A stretch of 64,000 nt of DNA from the NCBI RefSeq assembly GCF_000721605.1, contig NZ_JOIZ01000021.1:1-64000 (forward strand). The letters run 5' to 3'. The notes below the pieces were generated by a model. That model worked only from the letters and a program-made list of their open reading frames with translations, was not told the DNA's origin and ran no database searches. This document shows, in pieces, positions 52,346-60,356 of the stretch. The DNA is from Streptomyces sp. NRRL S-37. Its GTDB lineage: Bacteria > Actinomycetota > Actinomycetes > Streptomycetales > Streptomycetaceae. Every line of letters begins with the position of its first letter. Position 1 is the first letter of the stretch. The position numbers and the translations under genes are program-made.

Positions 52346-53704
52346 ATGACAGCCCGCAGCGGCCGCTGGATTCAGGAGTGGGACCCGGAGGACGAGACCT
52401 TCTGGAACCGCGGCGGAGAGAAGATCGCCCGCCGTAATCTCCTCTTCTCCGTGCTGTCCGAGCACATCGGGTTCTCGGTCTGGACGATGTGGTCCGTGCT
52501 GGTGCTCTTCATGGGCCCGGAGTACGGGCTGACGCCCGCCGACAAGTTCCTGCTGACGTCGGTGGTCACGCTGGTCGGCGCCGTGGTCAGGGTGCCGTAC
52601 ACCTTCGCCGTCGCGGTCTTCGGCGGACGGAACTGGACGGTGATCAGCGCGGGGCTGCTGCTCGTGCCCACCGTCGCCGCGTTCGCCGTGATGGAACCGG
52701 GGACGTCCTTCTCCACGTTCCTGCTGGTCGGCCTGCTGGCGGGGATCGGCGGCGGCAACTTCGCCTCCTCCATGACCAACATCAACGCCTTCTTCCCGCT
52801 CAGGAAGAAGGGCTGGGCGCTCGGACTGAACGCCGGCGGCGGCAACATCGGCGTCCCGGTGATCCAGCTCGCCGCCCTCGCGATCATCGGCGCGAGCGGC
52901 GGGCCGCGCGTGCTGCTCGGCATCTACATCCCGCTGATCGTCGTCGCCGCCGTGCTCGCCGCGCGGTACATGGACAACCTCGCCTCGGTGAGGAACGACA
53001 CCGGCGCCGCCAAGGACGCCGCCAGGGAAGCGCACACCTGGATCATGTCCTTCCTCTACATCGGCACCTTCGGCTCGTTCATCGGCTACAGCTTCGCCTT
53101 CGGACAGGTGCTGCAGAGCCAGTTCGACCGCACCCCGCTCGAAGCCGCGTACGTCACCTTCATCGGCCCGCTGCTCGGCTCCCTGATCCGCCCGGTGGGC
53201 GGCTCGCTCGCCGACCGGTACGGCGGCGCGCGGATCACGCTGTGGAACTTCGTCGCCATGGGCGCGGCGACGATGGTGCTGATCGTCGCCTCCGTGCGGG
53301 AGTCGCTGGCGCTGTTCACCGTCGCCTTCGTGGTGCTGTTCGTGCTGACCGGCCTCGGCAACGGGTCGACGTACAAGATGATCCCCGGCATCTTCCAGGC
53401 GAAGGCCCTGGCCAGGGGGCTCGTGGGTGAGGAGGCGGCCGCGTACGGGCGGCGGCTGTCCGGGGCCTCCATGGGGCTGATCGGCGCGGTGGGCGCGCTC
53501 GGCGGGGTCGGCATCAACCTGGCCTTCCGCCAGTCCTTCCTCTCCTACGGCTCCGGCACCGGCGCGTTCGTCGTCTTCCTGGCCTGTTACGCGGTCTGCT
53601 TCGCGGTCACCTGGGCCGTATACCTGCGCCGCCCGGCGGCCCGGCCCACGGACACGGACGCCGCTCCGCAGGAGAAGCCGCAGCTCAGCTACGCCGATGT
53701 GTGA
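52346..53704 (+). CDS. narK: NarK-type nitrate/nitrite transporter (MFS)
   Basis: This 452-residue major facilitator transporter has about twelve helices. The nitrate signature lies in helix 5 as GGGNFASSMTNINAFFPLRK, and a later glycine-rich segment is NGSTYKMIPGIFQAKA. The N-terminal RWIQEWDPEDETFWNRGGEK matches NarK2-like proteins of Streptomyces. The ATG at 52346 follows GGAGG. Such transporters take up nitrate or export nitrite in the cytoplasmic membrane. It sits before the HemD fusion gene as in S. coelicolor, which suggests a nitrate/nitrite and siroheme link. A hairpin follows. Confidence 0.93.
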   Translation: MTARSGRWIQEWDPEDETFWNRGGEKIARRNLLFSVLSEHIGFSVWTMWSVLVLFMGPEYGLTPADKFLLTSVVTLVGAVVRVPYTFAVAVFGGRNWTVISAGLLLVPTVAAFAVMEPGTSFSTFLLVGLLAGIGGGNFASSMTNINAFFPLRKKGWALGLNAGGGNIGVPVIQLAALAIIGASGGPRVLLGIYIPLIVVAAVLAARYMDNLASVRNDTGAAKDAAREAHTWIMSFLYIGTFGSFIGYSFAFGQVLQSQFDRTPLEAAYVTFIGPLLGSLIRPVGGSLADRYGGARITLWNFVAMGAATMVLIVASVRESLALFTVAFVVLFVLTGLGNGSTYKMIPGIFQAKALARGLVGEEAAAYGRRLSGASMGLIGAVGALGGVGINLAFRQSFLSYGSGTGAFVVFLACYAVCFAVTWAVYLRRPAARPTDTDAAPQEKPQLSYADV

Positions 53705-53741
53705 CGCGAAGTGACGTAACACTGGTGACATGAAGCCGAAC

Positions 53742-53771
53742 CGAGCCTGTCATGGATCGTTGACAGGCTCG
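53742..53771 (+). terminator. Terminator after narK
   Basis: CGAGCCTGTCA (53742-53752) pairs perfectly with TGACAGGCTCG (53761-53771) around TGGATCGT, 38 bases after the stop. An outer GCCGA/TCGGC pair extends it. Confidence 0.8.
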
Positions 53772-53854
53772 ATCGGCATGGAGGCGGAGCCGCGCTTTCA
53801 TGCACGCGGGACGCACCTCCGCGCAGTACACCGACTCGAGCCGGGACGAGAGCC

Positions 53855-55009
53855 ATGTACGACGAACAAGAGCAGCCACCGGAACACGGGCCCCTCGCGG
53901 GGTTCACCGTGGGGGTGACCGCGGCACGCCGGGCCGACGAGCTGGGCGCGCTGCTGGAGCGGCGCGGAGCCGCCGTGCTGCACGCCCCCGCCCTGCGGAT
54001 CGTGCCGCTCGCCGACGACAGCGAACTGCTGGCCGCCACCAAGGACATCATCGGGCAGGCCCCGGACATCGCGGTCGCCACCACCGCCATCGGGTTCCGG
54101 GGCTGGGTGGAGGCCGCCGACGGCTGGGGGCTGGGCGAGGACCTGCTGGCGCGGCTGCGCGGGGTGCGGATCCTGGCGCGCGGGCCCAAGGTGAAGGGCG
54201 CGATCCGGGCCGCCGGGCTGACCGAGGAGTGGTCTCCGGCGTCGGAGTCCCTGGCGGAGGTGCTCGACCGGCTCCTGGAGGAGGGCGTCGACGGGCTGCG
54301 GATCGCCGTACAGCTCCACGGTGAGCCGCTGCCCGGGTTCGTGGAGTCGCTGCGGGCCGGGGGAGCGGAGGTGGTGGGCGTGCCGGTCTACCGGTGGCTG
54401 CCGCCGGAGGACCTCGGTCCCGTCGACCGTCTCATCGACGGATGCGTCGCCCGCACCCTGGACGCGGTCACCTTCACCAGCGCGCCCGCCGCCGCGTCCC
54501 TGCTGTCCCGCGCGGGGGAACGCGGACTGCTCGACGACCTGCTCGCCGCGCTCGGCCACGACGTGCTGTCCGCCTGCGTCGGCCCGGTCACCGCGCTGCC
54601 GTTGCAGGCCCGCGGCATCGACACGGTGCAGCCCGAACGCTTCCGGCTCGGCCCGCTGGTCCAGCTCCTCTGCCGGGAACTGCCCGCGCGGGCGCGCGCG
54701 TTGCCCGTCGCCGGGCACCGGGTGGAGATCCGGGGGCACGCGGTCCTGGTGGACGGCGCGCTCCGGCCCGTACCGCCGGCCGGGATGTCGCTGCTGCGGG
54801 CGCTGTCCCGGCGGCCCGGCTGGGTCGTCTCCCGCGCGGAGCTGCTGCGCGCCCTTCCGGGCGCGGGCCGCGACGAACACGCGGTGGAGACCGCCATGGC
54901 CCGCCTCCGCTCCGCCCTGGGCACCCCGAAGCTGATCCAGACGGTCGTCAAACGCGGCTACCGCCTCGCCCTGGACCCGGTGGCGGAGACGAAGTACGGG
55001 GAGGGCTGA
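53855..55009 (+). CDS. Uroporphyrinogen-III synthase fused to winged-helix DNA-binding domain
   Basis: This 384-residue protein has a HemD-type N-terminal domain (residues about 15-265): AGFTVGVTAARRADELGALL, ATKDIIGQAPDIAVATTAIG, VTFTSAPAAASLLSRAGERG. It is followed by an OmpR/PhoB-like winged helix from about 290: HAVLVDGALRPVPPAGMSLL, VSRAELLRALPGAGRDEHAV, IQTVVKRGYRLAL. The fused domain makes it look like a regulator; in Actinobacteria this fusion accompanies nitrite/sulfite assimilation genes. It lies 150 bp after narK and may control it or itself. Whether the HemD part remains an enzyme of siroheme synthesis cannot be told. Confidence 0.9.
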   Translation: MYDEQEQPPEHGPLAGFTVGVTAARRADELGALLERRGAAVLHAPALRIVPLADDSELLAATKDIIGQAPDIAVATTAIGFRGWVEAADGWGLGEDLLARLRGVRILARGPKVKGAIRAAGLTEEWSPASESLAEVLDRLLEEGVDGLRIAVQLHGEPLPGFVESLRAGGAEVVGVPVYRWLPPEDLGPVDRLIDGCVARTLDAVTFTSAPAAASLLSRAGERGLLDDLLAALGHDVLSACVGPVTALPLQARGIDTVQPERFRLGPLVQLLCRELPARARALPVAGHRVEIRGHAVLVDGALRPVPPAGMSLLRALSRRPGWVVSRAELLRALPGAGRDEHAVETAMARLRSALGTPKLIQTVVKRGYRLALDPVAETKYGEG

Positions 55010-55124
55010 GCGCGGCGCGGGGGTTCCGGCGGCCGGGGCGGGCGGGCACTGTGGAAGGGGAACGGCTTCCCGGATCGCTCACCGGCCCCCCTCGCGCGGG
55101 GCCACCCTAGGCGGTGGCAGGAAC

Positions 55125-55721
55125 ATGGCACTGGGTACGGTCACGGCGGCCTCCTACGAGCTGCGGTTCGACACCGGGCGGGTCTGCCTGGACCTGCTCG
55201 CGACCACCCATCCCGTGGAACGGCTCGGCTCCGTGGAGGTGCTGCGCGCCTGGATCACCGGGGCCGGGCTCGTGCCCGCGGGCACCGCGCTCGCCCACGC
55301 CGACGCGTCCTGGCCGGTGGCCTTCCGCGAACTGCGCGGGTGGCTCGCCCCGTTGGTGCGTGGCCGGCCGGCGCCCGGTGTCCCCGCGTACGACCTCGCG
55401 CTCGCCCGGATCAACGAACTGGCCCGTGCCGCGCCGCCGGTGCCCCGCGCGGTGCCCGGTGAGGGCGGCGTGCTGGTGCGCCGCCTCGACGGCCCGCCCG
55501 GCCGCGCGGCGCTGCTCGCGGCCGTCGCGCGGGACGCGGTGGAGCTGCTGACCGACCCCGTCGCGCTCGGGAGCCTGCGGCAGTGCGAGGGCGACAACTG
55601 CCCGATCGTGTACGTCGACACGTCCCGGGGGCGCAGGCGGCGCTGGTGCTCCAGCGAGGTCTGCGGCAACCGGGAGCGGGTCGCCCGCCACCGCCGGCGC
55701 GCGGCACTCGCGCGGGCCTGA
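55125..55721 (+). CDS. CGNR zinc-finger protein
   Basis: This 198-residue protein has an N-terminal ABATE-like stress-sensing domain (RFDTGRVCLDLLATTHPVER) and a C-terminal CGNR zinc finger with Cys pairs in LRQCEGDNCPIVYVD and RWCSSEVCGNRERVARHR. The four cysteines fit one zinc ion, and the CGNR tail is the family namesake. Such proteins are putative transcription regulators in Actinobacteria. The ATG at 55125 is preceded by a weak GGCAGGAA site. The gene sits between the HemD fusion and sigU on the same strand. Its target is unknown. Confidence 0.9.
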   Translation: MALGTVTAASYELRFDTGRVCLDLLATTHPVERLGSVEVLRAWITGAGLVPAGTALAHADASWPVAFRELRGWLAPLVRGRPAPGVPAYDLALARINELARAAPPVPRAVPGEGGVLVRRLDGPPGRAALLAAVARDAVELLTDPVALGSLRQCEGDNCPIVYVDTSRGRRRRWCSSEVCGNRERVARHRRRAALARA

Positions 55722-55818
55722 GGGACTCCCGCGCGGTTCACGAAGGGGCGGTCGGAGCGCCTCCCGCGGAAGAGCGCCGAAGTGACGTCGGTTACACCGC
55801 AGTTCACCGTCCTCGTGT

Positions 55819-55834
55819 TGTGATCGGCATCACA
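55819..55834. promoter_or_regulatory. CRP-type binding site upstream of sigU
   Basis: TGTGA-TCGGCA-TCACA is a perfect match to the cAMP-receptor-protein consensus dyad (TGTGA, six bases, TCACA). It is 175 bp upstream of the sigU start. It could also relate to the CGNR gene end. Streptomyces Crp recognises similar sites, so it is a candidate. Confidence 0.6.
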
Positions 55835-56008
55835 CCCATGTCGTTGTGTCGGAAATGTAAAGAACCGACGGGGGGATTGTGGGCTCATGTCCCGGTCGTC
55901 ACCTGACCTCGTGGAAAACTGTCATCTCGCTTTGAACACACGCCTCCTGACGTCCGTACCGGTTGTCGAGCGACCGACTGGGGGATCCCCCGGACACCGG
56001 AGGTGGGC

Positions 56009-56587
56009 GTGCGCAAGGATGCGGCCGTGGCCAATGAACGTGGAGCGAGGGCCCGACATCGCATGTCCTCACAGCCCTCGGAACCAGACGAGGAGCTGAT
56101 GCGCGCGCTGTACCGCGAGCACGCCGGACCTCTGCTGGCCTACGTCCTGCGGCTGGTCGCCGGAGACCGGCAGCGCGCCGAGGACGTCGTTCAGGAAACG
56201 CTCATCCGTGCCTGGAAGAACGCCGGTCAGCTCAATCGGGCGACCGGTTCGGTACGCCCCTGGCTGGTGACGGTCGCCCGGCGCATCGTCATCGACGGCC
56301 ACCGCAGCCGGCAGGCCCGGCCGCAGGAGGTCGATCCGTCGCCGCTGGAGGTCATCCCCGCGGAGGACGAGATCGACAAGGCGCTGTGGCTGATGACGCT
56401 GTCGGACGCACTCGACGACCTGACCCCGGCTCACCGGGAGGTACTCGTCGAGACGTACTTCAAGGGGCGTACCGTCAATGAGGCGGCGCAGACACTCGGC
56501 ATACCCAGCGGCACCGTCCGCTCCCGGGTCTTCTACGCCCTGCGGTCGATGAAGCTGGCTCTGGAGGAGCGGGGGGTGACGGCGTGA
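56009..56587 (+). CDS. sigU: ECF sigma factor SigU
   Basis: This 192-residue ECF sigma factor has region 2 (LMRALYREHAGPLLAYVLRL, EDVVQETLIRAWKNA) and region 4 (LDDLTPAHREVLVETYFKGR, NEAAQTLGIPSGTVRSRVFY) with conserved helix-turn-helix residues. The GTG at 56009 lies behind GGAGG; alternative starts occur at 56003 and 56063. The overlapping gene encodes a ZAS anti-sigma factor. Position matches S. coelicolor sigU/rsuA as I recall, a system that affects aerial growth and secreted proteins when deregulated. A CRP-type site lies upstream. Confidence 0.93.
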   Translation: MRKDAAVANERGARARHRMSSQPSEPDEELMRALYREHAGPLLAYVLRLVAGDRQRAEDVVQETLIRAWKNAGQLNRATGSVRPWLVTVARRIVIDGHRSRQARPQEVDPSPLEVIPAEDEIDKALWLMTLSDALDDLTPAHREVLVETYFKGRTVNEAAQTLGIPSGTVRSRVFYALRSMKLALEERGVTA

Positions 56588-57414
56588 CGAGGGTCTACGG
56601 GGGATACGGAGAGGGCGGCACGGGTATGTCTGGTCCCATGCAGGGATCACCGGTGCCGAACGAGCACGAGACCGTCGGCGCCTACGCCCTCGGCATCCTC
56701 GACGACGCCGAGGCGACCGCCTTCGAGGCGCACCTCGCGACCTGCGAGTGGTGCGCCCAGCAGCTCGACGAGCTCGCCGGCATGGAACCGATGCTGGCCG
56801 CGCTCGCGGACCTGCCCGGCACCGGGACGCCCGCGCTGGGCGAGTCGCTGTCCGCCAGGCCCTCCCCGCGCGTGGTGGAGAAGCTGGTCGACGAGGTGGC
56901 CGAGCGCCGCGCGCGCAAGCGCCGCCGCAACTTCTACATGGTGGCGGCCGCCGGCGCGCTGATCGTCAGTGGGCCGTTCGTGGCCGTCGCGGCCAGCGGC
57001 GGGGGCGACGAAGGGGGTGGTGGGAGCGGTACCAACCAGACGCTCGCGGCCAACCCGGCCAAGGAGGCCTTCGACAAGAGCTCCGACAAGATCATGGCGA
57101 CCGACCCCACCACCCAGGTCACCGCGACGGTGGCCCTGGAGAAGAAGCTCTGGGGCACCGAGATCGTCTCGGAGCTGAAGAACGTCAAGGGCCCCCAGAA
57201 GTGCTCGCTCGTCGCCGTCGGCAAGAACGGCGAGCGCGAGACGGTGAACTCCTGGTCCGTGCCCGGCGAGGGATACGGCCTGCCCGACGCCAAGACGGAC
57301 AAGGCCAGGCAGCCCCTGTACGTCCAGGGCGGCGCCGCCTTCGCGCCGAACGAGATCGACCACTTCCAGTTCATCACCTTCGACGGTGAGCTGCTCGTCG
57401 AGGTCGACGCGTAG
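56584..57414 (+). CDS. rsuA: ZAS-type anti-sigma factor (RsuA)
   Basis: This 276-residue membrane protein has a zinc anti-sigma N-terminus with HLATCEWCAQQL (H-x3-C-x2-C). One transmembrane helix (VAAAGALIVSGPFVAVAASG) lies at about 120-140. The C-terminal extracytoplasmic domain (DPTTQVTATVALEKKLWGTE, VSELKNVKGPQKCSLVAVGK) would sense a signal or block release. The GTG at 56584 overlaps the sigU stop by four bases; a later ATG at 56626 is possible. It should hold SigU at the membrane until the signal arrives. A perfect hairpin ends the operon. Confidence 0.93.
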   Translation: MTRVYGGYGEGGTGMSGPMQGSPVPNEHETVGAYALGILDDAEATAFEAHLATCEWCAQQLDELAGMEPMLAALADLPGTGTPALGESLSARPSPRVVEKLVDEVAERRARKRRRNFYMVAAAGALIVSGPFVAVAASGGGDEGGGGSGTNQTLAANPAKEAFDKSSDKIMATDPTTQVTATVALEKKLWGTEIVSELKNVKGPQKCSLVAVGKNGERETVNSWSVPGEGYGLPDAKTDKARQPLYVQGGAAFAPNEIDHFQFITFDGELLVEVDA

Positions 57415-57453
57415 GGCCCGCCCGGAGGAGAACCGCGGTTCCGGCCGGCACCG

Positions 57454-57488
57454 CTCGCGCGGGGGCGACGAGATCGCCCCCGCGCGAG
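57454..57488 (+). terminator. Terminator after rsuA
   Basis: CTCGCGCGGGGGCGA (57454-57468) pairs perfectly with TCGCCCCCGCGCGAG (57474-57488), loop CGAGA, 40 bases past the stop codon. Confidence 0.88.
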
Positions 57489-57661
57489 CACGGCCGGGCG
57501 CGGGCGTGAGGGCGCCGGCGGCCGGCGACGACGCGGCCGGGGTTCCCCTCCGGAGGGAGCACGTGCCGGGCCCCGCGGGATCCGCGAGGGCGGTCCCGTA
57601 GCCGACCGGGGTCCCCTTCGCGTACGGTTGACGGCTGCCCAGCACGTCAGAAGGGGGCCCG

Positions 57662-59959
57662 GTGGCCGCTCAGGCTCAACAGGAAACCGCGGTCGATCCG
57701 GTTCACGACTCCGTTCGCGACCGGGAGATCCGAGTCGAACAGGAACACCTCGACCGGGTGTACCTGCGCCTCGAGGAGAAGATCCACGAGGCCGAGTTCC
57801 TCATGCGCGACGCCGCCCGGCGCGGCCAGGTCGGCACGCCCGGTGCCCTCGCCGAACGGGACGCCCAGGTCTTCCGGGCCGGCATCCACCTCAACCGGCT
57901 GAACAACGAGTACGAGGACTTCCTCTTCGGCCGGATCGACCTGCTGCCCGGCAAGGACGGCAAGAAGGGCCCCGACGGCGCGTACACCGCCGTCGAGCCC
58001 GCGGAGGGCGCCGTACGGCCCGACAACACCGCCGACATCGCCGAGACCCTGCACATCGGCCGTATCGGCGTCCTGGACGAGGACTACGCCCCGCTGGTCA
58101 TCGACTGGCGGGCGCCGGCCGCCGCCCCCTTCTACCGGTCCACCCCGGTCGACCCCGGCCGGGTCGTGCGGCGCCGCGTCATCCGCTCCAAGGGCCGCCG
58201 GGTCCAGAGCGTCGAGGACGACCTGATGCGCCCCGAGCTGACCGCGTCCCTGGACGGCCGCGAGCTGCCCGTGATCGGCGACGGCGCCCTGATGGCCGCG
58301 CTCGGCCAGGCCCGTACGCACACCATGCGGGACATCGTGGCGTCCATCCAGGCCGAGCAGGACCTGGTGATCCGCGCCCCCGCCGCCTCCGTCACGTACG
58401 TCGAGGGCGGCCCCGGCACCGGCAAGACCGCCGTCGCCCTGCACCGCGCGGCCTACCTCCTCTACCAGGACCGGCGCCGGTACGCGGGCGGCATTCTCAT
58501 CGTCTCGCCCACCCCGCTGCTCGTCGCCTACACCGAGGGCGTGCTGCCCTCGCTCGGCGAGGAGGGCCAGGTCGCCATCCGCGCCATCGGCTCGCTGGTC
58601 GACGGCGCCGAGGCCACGCTGTACGACTCCCCGTCGGTGGCCCGCGCCAAGGGCTCGTACCGCATGCTGAAGGTGCTGCGGAAGGCCGCGCGCGGAGCGC
58701 TGGAGCGACACGACGCACCGCAGCGGCTGCGCGTCGTCGCCTTCGGCCGGCGCCTGGAACTGGAGGCGGAGGAACTGGCGGACATCCGCCGCACCGCCCT
58801 CGGCGGCACCGCCCCGGTCAACCTGCTGCGCCCCCGCGCCCGCAAGCTGCTCCTGGACGCCCTGTGGGAGCGCTCCGGCGCCGGGAACCGGCACACCGAC
58901 CCGCAGCTCGCCGCCGAACTGCGCTCCTCCTTCGACGAGGACGTCACCACCGAGGACGACTTCATCGCCTTCCTCGACGCCTGGTGGCCCGAGCTGACCC
59001 CGGCGGCCGTCCTGGACGCCATGGCCGACGAGCGGCGCCTCGGCCGCTGGGCCCGGCGGATCCTCAACCCGGGCGAGGTCCGCAAGGTCGCCCGCGCGCT
59101 GAAGCGCGACGGGCACTCCGTGCACGACATCGCGATGCTCGACGAGCTCCAGGCGATCCTCGGCGCCCCGGCCCGCCCCCGCAGGAAGCGCGAGCTCGAC
59201 CCGCTGGACCAGCTCACCGGCCTGGAGGAGCTGATGCCGGTGCGCGAGGAGACGCAGCGGGAGCGGGCCGAACGGCTCGCCCAGGAGCGCGTCGAGTACG
59301 CGCACGTCATCGTCGACGAGGCGCAGGACCTCACCCCGATGCAGTGGCGCATGGTCGGCCGCCGCGGCCGGCACGCCACCTGGACGGTCGTGGGCGATCC
59401 GGCCCAGTCCTCCTGGTCCGACCCCGACGAAGCCGCCCAGGCCCGCGACGAGGCCCTCGGCACCCGCCCGCGCCGCCGCTTCGAGCTCACCGTGAACTAC
59501 CGCAACCCCGCCGAGATCGCCGAACTGGCGTCGAAGGTGCTCGCCCTCGCCATGCCGGGGTCGCGGTCACCGAGGGCGGTGCGCTCCACCGGCGTCGAGC
59601 CGCGCTTCTCCGTCGCGGAGGGCCCGCTGGGCGAGACCGTGCGCGCGGAGGCGGCCCGGCTGCTGGAGCGCGTGGACGGCACCGTCGGCGTGGTCGTCGC
59701 CATGCAGCGCCGCGAGGAGGCCCGGCGCTGGCTCGACGGGCTCGGCGACCGCGTGGTGGCGCTCGGCAGCCTGGAGGCCAAGGGCCTGGAGTACGACGCG
59801 ACGATCGTCGTCTCCCCCGCGGAGATCGCCGACGAGTCCCCGGCCGGCCTGCGGGTCCTGTACGTCGCCCTGACCCGGGCCACGCAGCAGCTCACCGTGG
59901 TCTCGGCGGAGCGCGACGAGCCGGACGCGGCCGGGGTGCCGGATCTGCTGAGGGAGTGA
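57662..59959 (+). CDS. HelD-like superfamily 1 helicase (RNA polymerase-associated)
   Basis: This 765-residue UvrD/Rep-like protein has an N-terminal coiled coil (EQEHLDRVYLRLEEKIHEAE), a Walker A GGPGTGKTAVALHRAAYLLY at about 250, Walker B VIVDEAQDLTPMQWRMVGRR near 552, motif IV/V VVGDPAQSSW and LEAKGLEYDATIVV with YVALTRATQQLTVV at the end. The layout matches actinobacterial class II HelD proteins that remove RNA polymerase from stalled complexes. It starts at GTG 57662 behind GGGGGC. The rifamycin-associated element known upstream of HelR homologues is not seen. The unlinked position after rsuA is as in S. coelicolor. Confidence 0.88.
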   Translation: MAAQAQQETAVDPVHDSVRDREIRVEQEHLDRVYLRLEEKIHEAEFLMRDAARRGQVGTPGALAERDAQVFRAGIHLNRLNNEYEDFLFGRIDLLPGKDGKKGPDGAYTAVEPAEGAVRPDNTADIAETLHIGRIGVLDEDYAPLVIDWRAPAAAPFYRSTPVDPGRVVRRRVIRSKGRRVQSVEDDLMRPELTASLDGRELPVIGDGALMAALGQARTHTMRDIVASIQAEQDLVIRAPAASVTYVEGGPGTGKTAVALHRAAYLLYQDRRRYAGGILIVSPTPLLVAYTEGVLPSLGEEGQVAIRAIGSLVDGAEATLYDSPSVARAKGSYRMLKVLRKAARGALERHDAPQRLRVVAFGRRLELEAEELADIRRTALGGTAPVNLLRPRARKLLLDALWERSGAGNRHTDPQLAAELRSSFDEDVTTEDDFIAFLDAWWPELTPAAVLDAMADERRLGRWARRILNPGEVRKVARALKRDGHSVHDIAMLDELQAILGAPARPRRKRELDPLDQLTGLEELMPVREETQRERAERLAQERVEYAHVIVDEAQDLTPMQWRMVGRRGRHATWTVVGDPAQSSWSDPDEAAQARDEALGTRPRRRFELTVNYRNPAEIAELASKVLALAMPGSRSPRAVRSTGVEPRFSVAEGPLGETVRAEAARLLERVDGTVGVVVAMQRREEARRWLDGLGDRVVALGSLEAKGLEYDATIVVSPAEIADESPAGLRVLYVALTRATQQLTVVSAERDEPDAAGVPDLLRE

Positions 59960-60025
59960 GAGGCGATCGGGGGCGTTCGGAAAAACCGGTTGCGCCACGG
60001 GAATGGCCATACCGGATCCGTTTGT

Positions 60026-60175
60026 TAGCCTGGGTGTGGCACCGGCCCGATCCAAGCCCCCGGGCCCAACCTTAGTCGCTTCGAGCGACCACTTGCCGCG
60101 AGGCGAGCATGGCGGGTCGGTGTCACTCAAGCGTTCGAGAGGTCCGCGTCACGCGTCGTGACGCGGGCCTCTTTG
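60026..60175 (+). ncRNA. Probable small RNA with strong terminator
   Basis: This intergenic stretch between the helicase and malic enzyme starts with a TAGCCT -10-like box (60026-60031) and a predicted start near 60038. It contains a 5-bp stem with TTCGA loop (GTCGC/GCGAC, 60075-60089) and a GC-rich second stem (CCGC/GGCG). It ends at an almost perfect 16-bp terminator with a three-base loop. No frame has a ribosome site. I recall a small RNA reported at this place in S. coelicolor (scr2952), but I cannot verify it. It could instead be a cis-acting leader. Confidence 0.55.
60138..60175 (+). terminator. 16-bp terminator of the small RNA
   Basis: AGAGGTCCGCGTCACG (60138-60153) pairs with CGTGACGCGGGCCTCT (60157-60172) around CGT. 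One U-G pair occurs, and TTTG follows. It is among the strongest hairpins in the window. Confidence 0.9.
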
Positions 60176-60356
60176 TGTGACATGCGTCTCTCCCGTCGTC
60201 CGGATCCCTCTCGTGCGAGGGAAGAAATCTTCCGCCGGACGGCACGATCCGATGAACAAAACGTCCGCAATCCGGGGCGGCTACCGCGTACTCAGGGGTA
60301 GGTGCGACGATCGGACCGCACGTTCAGCGACACGGTAAAAGCAGAGGAAGTCGGCC

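Noticed and set aside
53705..53741. Possible GlnR site (GTAAC-N6-GACAT) after narK
   Set aside because: It is located downstream of the gene it would regulate and fits the consensus poorly.
57590..57662. Rifamycin-associated element upstream of the helicase
   Set aside because: The long GGGGCTTGC-type inverted repeat is not present; the gene is therefore called HelD-like, not HelR.
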